Assembly: GCA_903906515.1 (NCBI GenBank)
Contig: CAIVKO010000191.1
Location: 1-64,000 of the forward strand
Direction: 5' to 3'
From: Akkermansiaceae bacterium
GTDB lineage: Bacteria > Verrucomicrobiota > Verrucomicrobiia > Verrucomicrobiales > Akkermansiaceae
Length of the DNA stretch: 64,000 nt
Both the position numbers and the translations under genes were made by a program. The notes beneath the pieces are model-generated. The model made no database searches. It was not told where the DNA came from and saw nothing but the letters and a program-made list of their open reading frames with translations. Below are positions 20,971-30,841 of this stretch, in pieces; position 1 is the stretch's first letter, and the number at the start of each line of letters is the position of its first letter.

Positions 20971-20999
20971 GACAGAATCATTTTGGACAGAATCATTTT
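20971..20999. promoter_or_regulatory. Tandem 14-nt direct repeat GACAGAATCATTTT x2 (15-bp period), candidate operator
   Basis: Identical copies at 20971-20984 and 20986-20999, upstream of the DUF4380/GH78 genes. Confidence 0.45.
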
Positions 21000-21145
21000 T
21001 GAAGAAAGGCATATGGGAGTTTTTTGCCGAGCATAAGATACAACGAGGCGCAAAACTCGAACTGAACCGGCACACGGTCAGGCAAGCCCGGTAGCCGCTT
21101 GAATGCTTTCAGCACACGTTCTCTGGAGATCATCGTCATGGGCAT
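20993..21145 (-). pseudogene. Truncated uroporphyrinogen decarboxylase (URO-D)-like N-terminal fragment
   Basis: 50-aa ORF MPMTMISRERVLKAFKRLPGLPDRVPVQFEFCASLYLMLGKKLPYAFLQK*, resembling the URO-D-family start (SRERVL...PDRVPVQF), then stop. Confidence 0.55.
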
Positions 21146-21176
21146 TTTTCTTTCTTATTTTTGTTAAAGCGCGCGT

Positions 21177-21491
21177 TCAATCGGCATGAAACACCTCGGT
21201 CAATGGGATGCAAACCGGTGACCGGTCGGGATGGGTTTCTATGATGTCGGCGATGTGATCCCACCATTGGCGGATCAGAGGATCATCCGGCAAGCGGTCG
21301 GTGGTGTGATCGTCCGCCAGCTTTTGCACGGCAAAGAGGATGAGGGTTTCCGGATCGAGGAAAATCGAGTAGTCCGAAACGCCCGCCTCGGCAAGTTTAC
21401 GTGAAAGCTCGGGCCAGATTTCGTCGTGCCGCTTCTTGTATTCGTCCTCAAATCCGGGTTTCAATTTCATTTTGAAGGCGGATCTTTTCAT
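21177..21491 (-). CDS. rhaM: L-rhamnose mutarotase
   Basis: 104 aa; KPGFEDEYKKRHDEIWPEL, SDYSIFLDPETLILFA, WWDHIADI motifs. Confidence 0.92.
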   Translation of the reverse strand: MKRSAFKMKLKPGFEDEYKKRHDEIWPELSRKLAEAGVSDYSIFLDPETLILFAVQKLADDHTTDRLPDDPLIRQWWDHIADIIETHPDRSPVCIPLTEVFHAD

Positions 21492-21727
21492 GGGGCGAGC
21501 TGCGAGTTCTGCGTCAAGAAACTAGTCGTCACCCTTTTGCACTGTCAAGGTCGTGATCTCGCCATTGTTCTCGCCCCCCTTTAAATCCTGTTGAGAACTG
21601 CCGAAATGCCGGGTTTTGAGGCCCCATTTCGCATCGTGAGCGGTCGAAATCGCAAGGAATCCCCTGCTCTTTTGATCTTCCGCTTGCCAGCGATGCTCTT
21701 CCACCTACCCTTGCCGCGGACACACAT

Positions 21728-22597
21728 ATGAAAATCTGGCTCGACGGCAAACTGGTGGATGAATCGCAAGCAAAGGTCTCGGTCTTTGATCACGGACTGT
21801 TGTATGGCGATGGCGTCTTTGAAGGCATGCGTTTTTACAATGGCCGCATCTTCCGTTTGGAGGAGCACGTTCGCAGGCTCTACGATTCCGCGCGCGCGAT
21901 CATCCTCAACGTGCCGTGGACGAAGGAAGAAGTCTGCCGGTTCACCTGCGAGACGGTGGCGGCCAATGGCCTGAACGACGGCTACATCCGCTTGGTCATC
22001 ACCCGCGGAAAGGGCGAACTCGGCCTCAATCCCTACCTCTGCCCGAAACCCTCGATGTTCATCATCGCGTCCTCCATCCAGCTTTATCCGGAGGAACATT
22101 ACACCAATGGCCTGTCCATCATCACCTGCGCCACCCGCCGCCCCGCGCCGGCCGCGCTTATGCCGCAGGTAAAATCCCTCAACTACCTCAACAACATCAT
22201 GGCCAAGGTGGAGGCCATCCAGGCCGGAGCGCTTGAAGCTGTGATGCTCAACGAGCAGGGATACGTCGCCGAATGCACCGGGGACAACCTCTTCATCATG
22301 AAAAACGGCAGCCTGATCACCCCGCTCATCAGCGATGGTGCGCTGGATGGCATCACCCGCGCCGTGATCATCGAACTCGCGGAAAAACTGGGCATCCCGT
22401 TCATCGAGCGCTCGCTCACCCGTTACGACATCTTCACGGCCGATGAATGTTTCCTCACCGGCAGCGCGGCGGAGGTCATCCCCGTCATCGAGTTGGACCG
22501 TCGGTCGATCGGCACGGGCAAACCCGGCCCCGCCACCGGGCGTTTCATCACCGCATTCCGCGAGCTTGCCATGAGCACTGGAACTCCCTTTCATTGA
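21728..22597 (+). CDS. ilvE: Class IV aminotransferase (branched-chain amino acid aminotransferase-like)
   Basis: 289 aa; VSVFDHGLLYGDGVFEGMRFYNG, KSLNYLNNIMAK, GYVAECTGDNLF. Confidence 0.88.
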   Translation: MKIWLDGKLVDESQAKVSVFDHGLLYGDGVFEGMRFYNGRIFRLEEHVRRLYDSARAIILNVPWTKEEVCRFTCETVAANGLNDGYIRLVITRGKGELGLNPYLCPKPSMFIIASSIQLYPEEHYTNGLSIITCATRRPAPAALMPQVKSLNYLNNIMAKVEAIQAGALEAVMLNEQGYVAECTGDNLFIMKNGSLITPLISDGALDGITRAVIIELAEKLGIPFIERSLTRYDIFTADECFLTGSAAEVIPVIELDRRSIGTGKPGPATGRFITAFRELAMSTGTPFH

Positions 22598-22627
22598 ACC
22601 GTATTCCCGGAAACCGAAAACACCCCG

Positions 22628-23140
22628 ATGAAATGTGACTTCTGCGACAACAAGGCGACCGTCTTCCTCACCCAGCTCGTGGATGGGCAGATGAAGAAGG
22701 TTTGTCTTTGCGACCCGTGCGCCAAAGAGCGGGGAGTCACCGATCCCACCGGGTTTTCGCTGGCGGATCTTTTGTTAGGCGGAACGGTGCCCGGCAAGGA
22801 ACCCGCTCCATCCAGCAAGTCCCATGGGTCGACACCCGGCGGCGGCCGCAAGTGCCCCACCTGCGGTTTCAGCCTGGATGATCTCCGGCGCGTTCGGCGG
22901 TTAGGGTGCAGCGATTGTTACTCCACCTTCAGCGATGAAATCGGCCAAATGATCCGCGGCATGCACAAGGGCATGACCCACGTCGGTAAAGTCCCCGCAG
23001 GCCTCATGGCCATGCAGGTGCTCCACCAACGCATCGAGGAACTCCGCTCGAAACTCGATCAGGCCATCGCCTCGGAAAGCTACGAGGAAGCCGCCGGCAT
23101 CCGCGATGAAATCCGCAACCTCAGCGAAATCAAAGTCTGA
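22628..23140 (+). CDS. mcsA: McsA-like protein (CXXC zinc fingers plus UvrB/C motif)
   Basis: CDFCDNKATVF, CLCDPCAKERG, CPTCGFSLDD, CSDCYSTF, C-terminal UVR motif; directly upstream of mcsB. Confidence 0.9.
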   Translation: MKCDFCDNKATVFLTQLVDGQMKKVCLCDPCAKERGVTDPTGFSLADLLLGGTVPGKEPAPSSKSHGSTPGGGRKCPTCGFSLDDLRRVRRLGCSDCYSTFSDEIGQMIRGMHKGMTHVGKVPAGLMAMQVLHQRIEELRSKLDQAIASESYEEAAGIRDEIRNLSEIKV

Positions 23141-23189
23141 AATTTCTTCTCTTGCGTCTTGTGTCTTCAATTCTTGATTCTCTCACCCC

Positions 23190-24317
23190 ATGATGCGCTT
23201 CTCCACTCTCGTCAAACACCCCGCCGACTGGATGACCGGCGGGCAGGGGGAGCATGGTGCCGTGCTGACCTCGCGGATCCGACTGGCCCGCAACCTGCGC
23301 CGCTATCCATTCCCCGGCTGGGCGAAACGCGATCAACGCGCCGCCGCACTGGATTTCATGCGACCCGCCATCGAGGCGCTGCCGGCGATGAAAGACGCGT
23401 TTTCGCAGGAACTTGGTGATCTCACTGCGGTGCAAAAGCAGGTGCTCGTCGAGCGCCACCTGATTTCCCGCGAGCATGCCGCACGTGGCGATGGCTCCGC
23501 CGCCATCATCGAGCGCCGCCAGACTTTCAGCCTCATGCTCAACGAGGAGGACCACCTCCGCATGCAGGCCATCCGCCCCGGTCTCCAGCTTGGTGCCGCG
23601 TTCGCCGCGCTCTCGGAACTCGATAGCGAGTTGGAAAATTCCCTGGAATTCGCCTTTGATCCCAGCCTCGGATACCTCACGACCTGCCCGACCAATCTCG
23701 GCACCGGTCTGCGCGCGTCGTCCATGCTCCACCTGCCAGCCCTAGTCCTCTCCGACCAGATCGGCCAGGTCCTCCAGGCCGTCAATAAAATCGGACTCGC
23801 CGTCCGCGGGCTGTATGGCGAGGGCACCGAGTCGCTCGGCAACCTCTATCAGATTTCCAACCAGTCCACCCTCGGCGAGAGCGAGGAAACCATCATCCGC
23901 CGCCTCGAACGCGTGATCGCACGGGTCGCCACTCACGAGCAGAACGCGCGGGAAAAGCTCATGGAAGACGATCCCGAGATGGTCGCCGACCGCATTGGCC
24001 GCGCATACGGCGTTTTGCGCCACGCCCACATCATCGATTCCAAGGAGGCGCTCAACCACCTTTCGCTACTCCGTCTGGGCGGCACTCTTGGGTTTTTTCC
24101 GCCGGAAACGGTAATTGTTTGCGATACCTTGCTGATGGATATCCAGCCCGCCCACCTCCAACTTCACTCGGAACGCACCCTCTCTCCGGAAGAAAGAGAC
24201 GCTATTCGCGCAAAAACCGTGCGCGACCGTTTGCATTCTCTCGATTCCCCTGATAATCGTTCCACGACTCCAGAAAAAAACCCACCCGTCGATCCCACCC
24301 AACCCGGAGACCCATGA
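23190..24317 (+). CDS. mcsB: Protein arginine kinase McsB
   Basis: SSRIRLARNLRRYPFPGW, FSLMLNEEDHLRMQ, GYLTTCPTNLGTGLRASSMLHLPALV, LYGEGTESLGNLYQISNQ guanido-kinase motifs. Confidence 0.95.
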   Translation: MMRFSTLVKHPADWMTGGQGEHGAVLTSRIRLARNLRRYPFPGWAKRDQRAAALDFMRPAIEALPAMKDAFSQELGDLTAVQKQVLVERHLISREHAARGDGSAAIIERRQTFSLMLNEEDHLRMQAIRPGLQLGAAFAALSELDSELENSLEFAFDPSLGYLTTCPTNLGTGLRASSMLHLPALVLSDQIGQVLQAVNKIGLAVRGLYGEGTESLGNLYQISNQSTLGESEETIIRRLERVIARVATHEQNAREKLMEDDPEMVADRIGRAYGVLRHAHIIDSKEALNHLSLLRLGGTLGFFPPETVIVCDTLLMDIQPAHLQLHSERTLSPEERDAIRAKTVRDRLHSLDSPDNRSTTPEKNPPVDPTQPGDP

Positions 24318-26872
24318 ACAACTTCACACCACGTGCTCAACAAGTCCTAGTCCTCGCCCGCAAGGAGGCGGACCGCTTCAACCATTCCTACGTCGGCACC
24401 GAGCACCTGCTGCTAGGTCTGATCAAGCTGGGTCAGGGAGTGGCTGTCAACGTACTCGAACGCATGGGGCTCAGCCTGGAAACCGTCCGCATGGAAGTTG
24501 AAAAGGAAGTGGGTTCCGGCCCGCCGCAGAAAGCCGCCGGTGCCATCCCCTACACGCCGCGCGTGAAAAAGGTGCTCGCTTTCGCTAATAAGGAGGCCAA
24601 GGGCTTGAATCATTCCTACGTCGGCACCGAACATCTTTTGTTAGGTCTACTCCGCGAAGGCGAAAGCGTCGCCGCCCGCGTTCTCAAGCGCCTCGACGTG
24701 GATATCCAACGCACCCGCAACGAAATCCTCGCCGAAATCGACCCCAATTTTTCGCCCGACGATCAGGACGACGATGATGAGGAGGATGACGACGATCTCG
24801 ATATGGAGGACGGAGACGGCCCATTCGAAGATCCCAATCAGGGCCACGGCCAACAGAAGCCCGGTCAGGAAGGCGAGGGGAAATCCAAAACCCCCGCACT
24901 CAAGGCTTTCGGTCGCGACCTGACAAAAGTCGCCAAGGAAGGTGGCCTCGATCCGGTGATCGGCCGCGAGTCGGAGATCGAGCGCGTCATCCAGATCCTC
25001 TGCCGCCGCACCAAAAACAACCCCGTCCTCATCGGTGAGGCTGGCGTTGGCAAGACCGCCATCGTCGAGGGGCTCGCCCAGGAAATCGCCCATGGCAACG
25101 TGCCGGAAATCCTCCGCGACCGCCGCGTGATCACCCTGGACCTCGCGCTCATGGTCGCCGGCACCAAATACCGCGGCCAGTTCGAGGAACGCATCAAGGC
25201 GGTCATGGACGAAATCCGCAAGGTGAAGAACGTCATCCTTTTCATCGACGAACTCCACACGATCGTCGGTGCCGGATCCGCCGAGGGCGCAATGGATGCA
25301 TCTAACATCATCAAGCCCGCACTCAGCCGCGCGGAACTGCAATGCGTGGGGGCCACCACCCTCAATGAATACCGGAAATACATCGAAAAGGACTCCGCTC
25401 TCGAGCGCCGTTTCCAACAGGTGAAAGTCGATGAACCGTCGGTGCCGGACACCATCAAGATTCTTGAGGGGCTTCAGGAAAAATATGAGACCCACCACAA
25501 GGCGAAGTTCACCCCGGAAGCCATCGAGGCGGCGGTGAAGCTCACGTCACGTTATCTAACGGCTCGTTTTCTCCCGGACAAGGCGATCGACGTGCTCGAC
25601 GAGGCAGGCTCGCGCGCCCGTATCGGTACGATGACCCGTCCGCCCGCCATCAAGGAGCTGGAGGCCGAGATCGAGCGCATCAACCGCGCCAAACTCGCCG
25701 CCATCGCCGAGCAGAATTTCGAGTCCGCCGCGGCCCTGCGCGACGACGAGAAACACGCCAAGAAGAACCTCGAGGAAACCCTCAAGACCTGGCGCACCGT
25801 TTCCGAGGAAACCATCGTCACCGTCACCGACGACGACATCATGGCCGTGGTATCGAAATGGACCGGCGTCCCGCTCCGCCGCATGGAGGAAAAGGAAACC
25901 GAGAAACTCCTCAAGATGGAGGACGAACTCAAGAGTCGCGTGATCGGCCAGAACGAGGCGGTCATCGCAATTTCCAAAGCCCTCCGCCGGTCCCGCGCCG
26001 ACCTCAAGGACCCGCGTCGTCCGATCGGCTCGTTCCTTTTCCTCGGTCCCACCGGCGTTGGCAAAACCTACCTCGCAAGAAATCTGGCGGAATTCATGTT
26101 CGGTGATGCGGAAGCGCTCATTCAGATCGACATGTCGGAATACATGGAGAAATTCACCGCCAGCCGTCTGATCGGATCGCCTCCGGGATACGTCGGCTAC
26201 GAAGAAGGCGGCCAGCTTTCCGAAGCGGTTAGAAGGCGGCCGTATTCGGTCGTGCTCTTCGACGAAGTCGAGAAAGCCCACCCGGATGTGATGAACCTGC
26301 TACTCCAAATCCTGGAGGAAGGAACCGTCACCGATTCGTTAGGCCGCAAGATCGACTTCCGCAATACGATCATCATCATGACGTCCAATGTCGGGGCTTC
26401 CTCGATCAAGCGCCAGACCACCCTTGGTTTCGGTGCCATGGCCGAGGATCAGGCCGACCACGAAGGCATGAAGGAGAAGATCCTAGAGGAATCCAAACGC
26501 TTCTTCAAACCGGAGTTCCTCAACCGCCTCGACGACCTCGTGGTTTTCCACATGCTCGAAAAAGTGGACCTCAACCAGATCGTCGATCTCGAAGTCGAGA
26601 AACTCGTCAAGCGCCTTGCCGACAAGCAAATCGCCCTCACCCTCACCGCTGAGGCCCGCGACTTCCTCTCGACGAAAGGCTTCGACCCCGCCTACGGCGC
26701 ACGCCCGATGCGACGCGCCGTCGAGCGCTTCCTCGAAGACCCGCTCGCCGAGTCCCTGCTTCGCGGCGACGTCAAACCCGGCGATGCCGTGAATGTCGTC
26801 AAGAAAACCGAGACCGACGAACTCGACTTCCGCTCGACCCGCCCCGAGACCCACCAGGAAGCAGGCGTCTAA
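24314..26872 (+). CDS. clpC: ATP-dependent Clp protease ATP-binding subunit ClpC
   Basis: 852 aa; duplicated N-domain ([14 protein letters not shown] x2), two AAA+ modules, UVR-like middle domain; ATGA overlap with mcsB. Confidence 0.95.
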   Translation: MNNFTPRAQQVLVLARKEADRFNHSYVGTEHLLLGLIKLGQGVAVNVLERMGLSLETVRMEVEKEVGSGPPQKAAGAIPYTPRVKKVLAFANKEAKGLNHSYVGTEHLLLGLLREGESVAARVLKRLDVDIQRTRNEILAEIDPNFSPDDQDDDDEEDDDDLDMEDGDGPFEDPNQGHGQQKPGQEGEGKSKTPALKAFGRDLTKVAKEGGLDPVIGRESEIERVIQILCRRTKNNPVLIGEAGVGKTAIVEGLAQEIAHGNVPEILRDRRVITLDLALMVAGTKYRGQFEERIKAVMDEIRKVKNVILFIDELHTIVGAGSAEGAMDASNIIKPALSRAELQCVGATTLNEYRKYIEKDSALERRFQQVKVDEPSVPDTIKILEGLQEKYETHHKAKFTPEAIEAAVKLTSRYLTARFLPDKAIDVLDEAGSRARIGTMTRPPAIKELEAEIERINRAKLAAIAEQNFESAAALRDDEKHAKKNLEETLKTWRTVSEETIVTVTDDDIMAVVSKWTGVPLRRMEEKETEKLLKMEDELKSRVIGQNEAVIAISKALRRSRADLKDPRRPIGSFLFLGPTGVGKTYLARNLAEFMFGDAEALIQIDMSEYMEKFTASRLIGSPPGYVGYEEGGQLSEAVRRRPYSVVLFDEVEKAHPDVMNLLLQILEEGTVTDSLGRKIDFRNTIIIMTSNVGASSIKRQTTLGFGAMAEDQADHEGMKEKILEESKRFFKPEFLNRLDDLVVFHMLEKVDLNQIVDLEVEKLVKRLADKQIALTLTAEARDFLSTKGFDPAYGARPMRRAVERFLEDPLAESLLRGDVKPGDAVNVVKKTETDELDFRSTRPETHQEAGV

Positions 26873-26890
26873 AGCGGGGCGCTGGATTTG

Positions 26891-28108
26891 CTACAACGGC
26901 ATCTTCCAGAGCAATGAGATCCAGCCGGATGGATCACGTCCATCGGTAGTGCCGTTGACGCGGAGGCGGATGGTGCCGACATCGGTTTCTGCTACAACCC
27001 CGAGAGAAACAACTGCCCACGTGTTTTCAGAATCCGACAGGCCGAGGTGGAAGTTGCTGCCCGATGCCAGACCGACTACGCTTGAGTGGCTTTCATTCAA
27101 CTGTTGCACACAACCGACTTCCGCCGTGATAGCCAGCGATTTACGGATTTCATACAGCATGTTCACGCCCGCCCGGACTTCCATCGCATGATCGTTTCTG
27201 GACTGATAGAATGCGGGTGAGGTGCCCCCTGATTCTTGATAGCCATCAACTCGGGAATCAACACCCGACACGTCGATGTACGGTGAAAATCCTATTCCCG
27301 AGAAGGTCATGAGGTTTTGCCAGTCAATGCGGGCCCGTAGCGCCCAGGTGTCGATGTCCGTGCTGCCGTAGCTTCTTGCCGTGCCGAGTCCGCTGGCATA
27401 CGCGCGCCAGATTTCGGCATTTGCCAGGTTGTAGTATGCCGTCAGGGTAAGCCATGCTTCGGGCCCCAGTTCTTCGACTGGCATGATCAATTCCCCCAGA
27501 AGGTAGGCTCCGTCGAGCGTTTGGGAACCTCCGAGTTGTGTGTTGTAATCGCTCCATGAATGGCCGAGTGCGACGCCGGCCTGAATGTTGGAAGAACCCA
27601 ATCTCCGGGCGATGCCGATTTCGGCGATTCCTAAATCTCCATCACGTTCATCCTGTTGGTCTGAACCCCAGTCGCCTCCAATCCATACCGAATTCTTTTC
27701 ACCCGGCTTGATCAGGAAATCCATCGGGTGACCATGCAACCCATGCATCACCATGCCGGCGGTTCGCATCGCAGTACGCGTGAGTTCTATTTGTTCGCTC
27801 AAGCTGGTTTGTTCAGATTCCGTTAGGATCATAGTCAGGTGCAGCGTTGATTCCTTCTGAATATAATATTCCGCCAGTGTTCTACCCTCCTCCAGGGGTT
27901 TTCCCGCGAAAATCAGCTTTTGCTGGTCCGGGGGGATTCCTTCCTTGTCCTGAATTTTTGCTTTGACGTTTTCAATGGTATCGCTGGCCTCTACTTCGAG
28001 AGCAATGGTTTTGCCGGTCAGTGTTTTGACAAAGATCTGCATTGCGCTGGCATCTGAGGCCATGCATATGAGCGTCAGGAGGGGTAGGAGTTTTAGAGTG
28101 AGGTTCAT
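26891..28108 (-). CDS. Secreted ubiquitin-autotransporter fusion: signal peptide, ubiquitin fold, helical linker, C-terminal beta-barrel
   Basis: Start refined to [98 protein letters not shown], then a roughly 290-residue region of alternating beta-strand character typical of an autotransporter translocator. Confidence 0.88.
   Translation of the reverse strand: MNLTLKLLPLLTLICMASDASAMQIFVKTLTGKTIALEVEASDTIENVKAKIQDKEGIPPDQQKLIFAGKPLEEGRTLAEYYIQKESTLHLTMILTESEQTSLSEQIELTRTAMRTAGMVMHGLHGHPMDFLIKPGEKNSVWIGGDWGSDQQDERDGDLGIAEIGIARRLGSSNIQAGVALGHSWSDYNTQLGGSQTLDGAYLLGELIMPVEELGPEAWLTLTAYYNLANAEIWRAYASGLGTARSYGSTDIDTWALRARIDWQNLMTFSGIGFSPYIDVSGVDSRVDGYQESGGTSPAFYQSRNDHAMEVRAGVNMLYEIRKSLAITAEVGCVQQLNESHSSVVGLASGSNFHLGLSDSENTWAVVSLGVVAETDVGTIRLRVNGTTDGRDPSGWISLLWKMPL
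27815..28042 (-). other. Ubiquitin domain (76-residue equivalent, no C-terminal GG)
   Basis: Hand alignment to human ubiquitin: 61/69 identical over residues 1-69; all seven ubiquitin lysines (K6, K11, K27, K29, K33, K48, K63) present. Confidence 0.97.
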
Positions 28109-28172
28109 GAATGGAATCGGAGTTGGGATTCTGATGAGTGGCCTCATAACCAAATGAGGAAGTGATGGCAAT

Positions 28173-29213
28173 TCAACTTTTGGAAAACGCGTAGATCGTC
28201 CGGTTTATCTGAGGAGTTTCAGGGCGCACGATGATGTCGCCGAAGTCCGGGATGTTGATTCCATCGGAATACCCTTCGCATTCGAGGCAGAAGCCCGCGT
28301 ATGGGGGATAGGAGTTGCCGGATTTCCCGATGAGAGCGCCATCCAGAGCGAAGGCTGAGTAAAGCTGAAGACAAGCTTCGGTCGTCATCACCGTGAGGGT
28401 CCTTCCGCTGGCTGGATCACTGAGTTCTGCTGCTAGAGCGAGTGATTCACCAGGTGATCGCCGGACCAGATAGAGTCCACCATGTTGTCGGAACAAACCG
28501 GGCAACGCATCGCCTATTCGGCGGGTGGTGTTGAAATCCTCTGCTTGGCCAGCTACCGCCTGTGCGCGACCCTGCGGTGCGAGTGTCGAGTCCACAGGGA
28601 TCACGAGATCCGAGTGCACCCGTAGTTGGTGGTCTTCAATCGTGCCGCATCCCTCACCGGCCAGGTTGAAATACGCATGGTGGGTCAAGCTGAGCGGGGT
28701 CGGGAGATCACTGGTAGCCTCGGTATCAATGATGAATTCGTTGGCATCCGTGAGCGTGTAAGTCACGGTAATGTCCACGTTTCCCGGATAGCCCTCCTCG
28801 CCGTCAGGGCTGAGGTAGCGCAACTGCAACGAATCGGCACCGTCAGGACGGATGACGGGTGATGCCTCCCAAATGCGCTGGTCCAGTCCAATCATTCCGC
28901 CATGGAGATGATTCGTGCCGTCGTTGAGCGCGAGTTGATAGATGGTGTCATCCAGTTTGAAACGCCCGCCGGGGATGCGTCCCGCGACTCGCCCGGTGAT
29001 GGCTCCGAAATAGGGATGTCGCGCGAGATAAGGTTCGAGTTGGTTGAATCCGAGCACGACATCCGCCATGCGGCCCTGCCTGTCAGGCGCGCGCAACGCG
29101 GTGACGATTCCGCCGTAAGTGATCGCCATCAATTCCATGCCCGCAGCATTGGTCAAAAGATACGCTTCCACCGAACGCCCGCAGGGAAGATTGCCGAAAT
29201 GAGAGGATTGCAT
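28173..29213 (-). CDS. galM: Aldose 1-epimerase (galactose mutarotase)
   Basis: [32 protein letters not shown] motifs; start refined to [16 protein letters not shown]. Confidence 0.9.
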   Translation of the reverse strand: MQSSHFGNLPCGRSVEAYLLTNAAGMELMAITYGGIVTALRAPDRQGRMADVVLGFNQLEPYLARHPYFGAITGRVAGRIPGGRFKLDDTIYQLALNDGTNHLHGGMIGLDQRIWEASPVIRPDGADSLQLRYLSPDGEEGYPGNVDITVTYTLTDANEFIIDTEATSDLPTPLSLTHHAYFNLAGEGCGTIEDHQLRVHSDLVIPVDSTLAPQGRAQAVAGQAEDFNTTRRIGDALPGLFRQHGGLYLVRRSPGESLALAAELSDPASGRTLTVMTTEACLQLYSAFALDGALIGKSGNSYPPYAGFCLECEGYSDGINIPDFGDIIVRPETPQINRTIYAFSKS

Positions 29214-29314
29214 GGTATGGATGAGGGGTGAAGTTGGAGATGGTGGAAAAGCTGAAACACCCGAGGGTGTGTGTCCATAACCAATCACGGGAGGTCGCTT
29301 CATGTTCCATCAAA

Positions 29315-29339
29315 GGTAGAGCGGCCTCGCCGCAGGCCG
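29315..29339. repeat. Dispersed GC-rich repeat (GGTAGAGCGGCCTCGCCGCAGGCCG)
   Basis: Reverse complement resembles copies near 48803, 51488 and 52275. Confidence 0.55.
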
Positions 29340-29465
29340 CATGCCCATGCGGGGAGTTGGATGCCAAAGGGTGCCGGAAGGGCTGGGCTTGGGCCTGATC
29401 TTTCGCTATCCATAGTCATGCGCCCCCGGCGGTGGCGCGCTACCTTGGAGCTTCGCGCATGAGAA

Positions 29466-30812
29466 TTACGGAGCGATGACGGGCTTGATACTGATGATGA
29501 CCTCCATGGCATCGTCGAGGTTGTCGCTGGTGATTTCGGTGTTCAACCCGTCGGTGATGCCGATTTTCACTGGGACTTCTATCGGTTTATCGTCTTTGAG
29601 TATCCAGAAGTGCGGGCCTTTGGTGCTGGATTCCGGTTTGGGTTTGGGTGGTGGGGTGCCACCGCGTCCCCATTTTCGGCCGCCGCCGGGTGAGAGTTGT
29701 TGGACGAGGGTGCGCTTGGTGACTGCAGGTTTGCCAATTTCCGCAGCGGCCTCCGGATCGAAGCGCAGGGCGGCATTCGGGATGCGCCAGACGTCGGGTT
29801 TATTGATGATGGCGATATCGACGGTGGCGGTCATTCCGGGGCGGAGCGAGAGGTCGTCGTTATCGACCTCGAGTTCGGTGCTGTAAGTGACGACGCCGCT
29901 GGTATTGGCGGCGGTGCTGCTATTGGCAGCGGTGGTAGCGGTGCCGGTTGCACCGAACGAGACTTTCTTGACGGCGGCGGTGTAGGTGCGGGCGGGCCAG
30001 GCATCGACGCTGAAGGTGGCGGTCTGGCCGACTTCGACGCGGCCGATGTCGGCTTCCGCGACAGAGACTAACAGTTCCATTTTTTTCAGGTCCTCGGCGA
30101 TGGTGAAAAGCAGAGGCGCGGTGAATGAGGCTGCCACGGTTTGGCCGACTTCGATCGAGCGGGAGAGCACCACGCCATCGACGGGGGAGCGGATGATGGC
30201 TTTTTCCAAATCGCGTTCGAACGAGCGGACTTCCGCTTCGGCGCCCACGACGGCGGCTTCGGCGCTTTCGAGATCGGCCTTGGCTCGGTCCACTGTGGCG
30301 AGGGAGTTTTCCATGGTGGCTTTGGATGGGGTTTTACCGCCGCTGAGTTGGTGGAGTTCTTCCTGGCGTGCGTATGACGCCTGGCTTTCACGGAGCGTGG
30401 CTTTCGTCTGGCTGACTTTGGCTTTCGCGGCGAGCAGGGCTGCGCGGCTGCGTTCGGTTTGCTGGGTGAGCTTGGAGGTTTCGAGTTTGGCGAGCGGTTG
30501 GTTTTTTTTCACCAGGTCGTTGGTATCCACATAGACTTCCTGGGCGGTACCGGAAAGCTCGCTGCCGATGATGACCTGATTGGTGGGGGCGAGGTTGCCG
30601 GAGGCGGTGATGATGAGGGAGATGTCACCACGTTTGAGCGGTTGGGTGACGTAGTCGGGGGTATCAGCTCCCGCGTCTTCGCGGGTCATGTAATAGTAAA
30701 CTCCGGCTGCCACGAGTGCGCAGAGGATGCTGATGATGATCCATTTGCGAATCGGGCGGGATGCGCCCTTCTGGACGATGGCGGTTAGATCTTCTGCAGG
30801 GGCCTGGGTCAT
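29466..30812 (-). CDS. HlyD/MacA-type periplasmic adaptor subunit of an efflux system
   Basis: 448 aa; N-terminal TM, coiled-coil hairpin, lipoyl/beta-barrel motifs (RSPVDGVVLSRSIEVGQTVAASF). Confidence 0.88.
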   Translation of the reverse strand: MTQAPAEDLTAIVQKGASRPIRKWIIISILCALVAAGVYYYMTREDAGADTPDYVTQPLKRGDISLIITASGNLAPTNQVIIGSELSGTAQEVYVDTNDLVKKNQPLAKLETSKLTQQTERSRAALLAAKAKVSQTKATLRESQASYARQEELHQLSGGKTPSKATMENSLATVDRAKADLESAEAAVVGAEAEVRSFERDLEKAIIRSPVDGVVLSRSIEVGQTVAASFTAPLLFTIAEDLKKMELLVSVAEADIGRVEVGQTATFSVDAWPARTYTAAVKKVSFGATGTATTAANSSTAANTSGVVTYSTELEVDNDDLSLRPGMTATVDIAIINKPDVWRIPNAALRFDPEAAAEIGKPAVTKRTLVQQLSPGGGRKWGRGGTPPPKPKPESSTKGPHFWILKDDKPIEVPVKIGITDGLNTEITSDNLDDAMEVIISIKPVIAP

Positions 30813-30841
30813 GGAAAGGTGGATTCTTGTCTTGGATCAAC

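Noticed and set aside
24647-25498. 283-aa minus-strand ORF inside clpC
   Set aside because: Shadow ORF opposite a highly conserved clpC.
26891-28171. Eukaryotic contamination as the source of the ubiquitin sequence
   Set aside because: The ubiquitin is in-frame with a bacterial signal peptide and barrel, intron-free, and flanked by bacterial genes on both sides.
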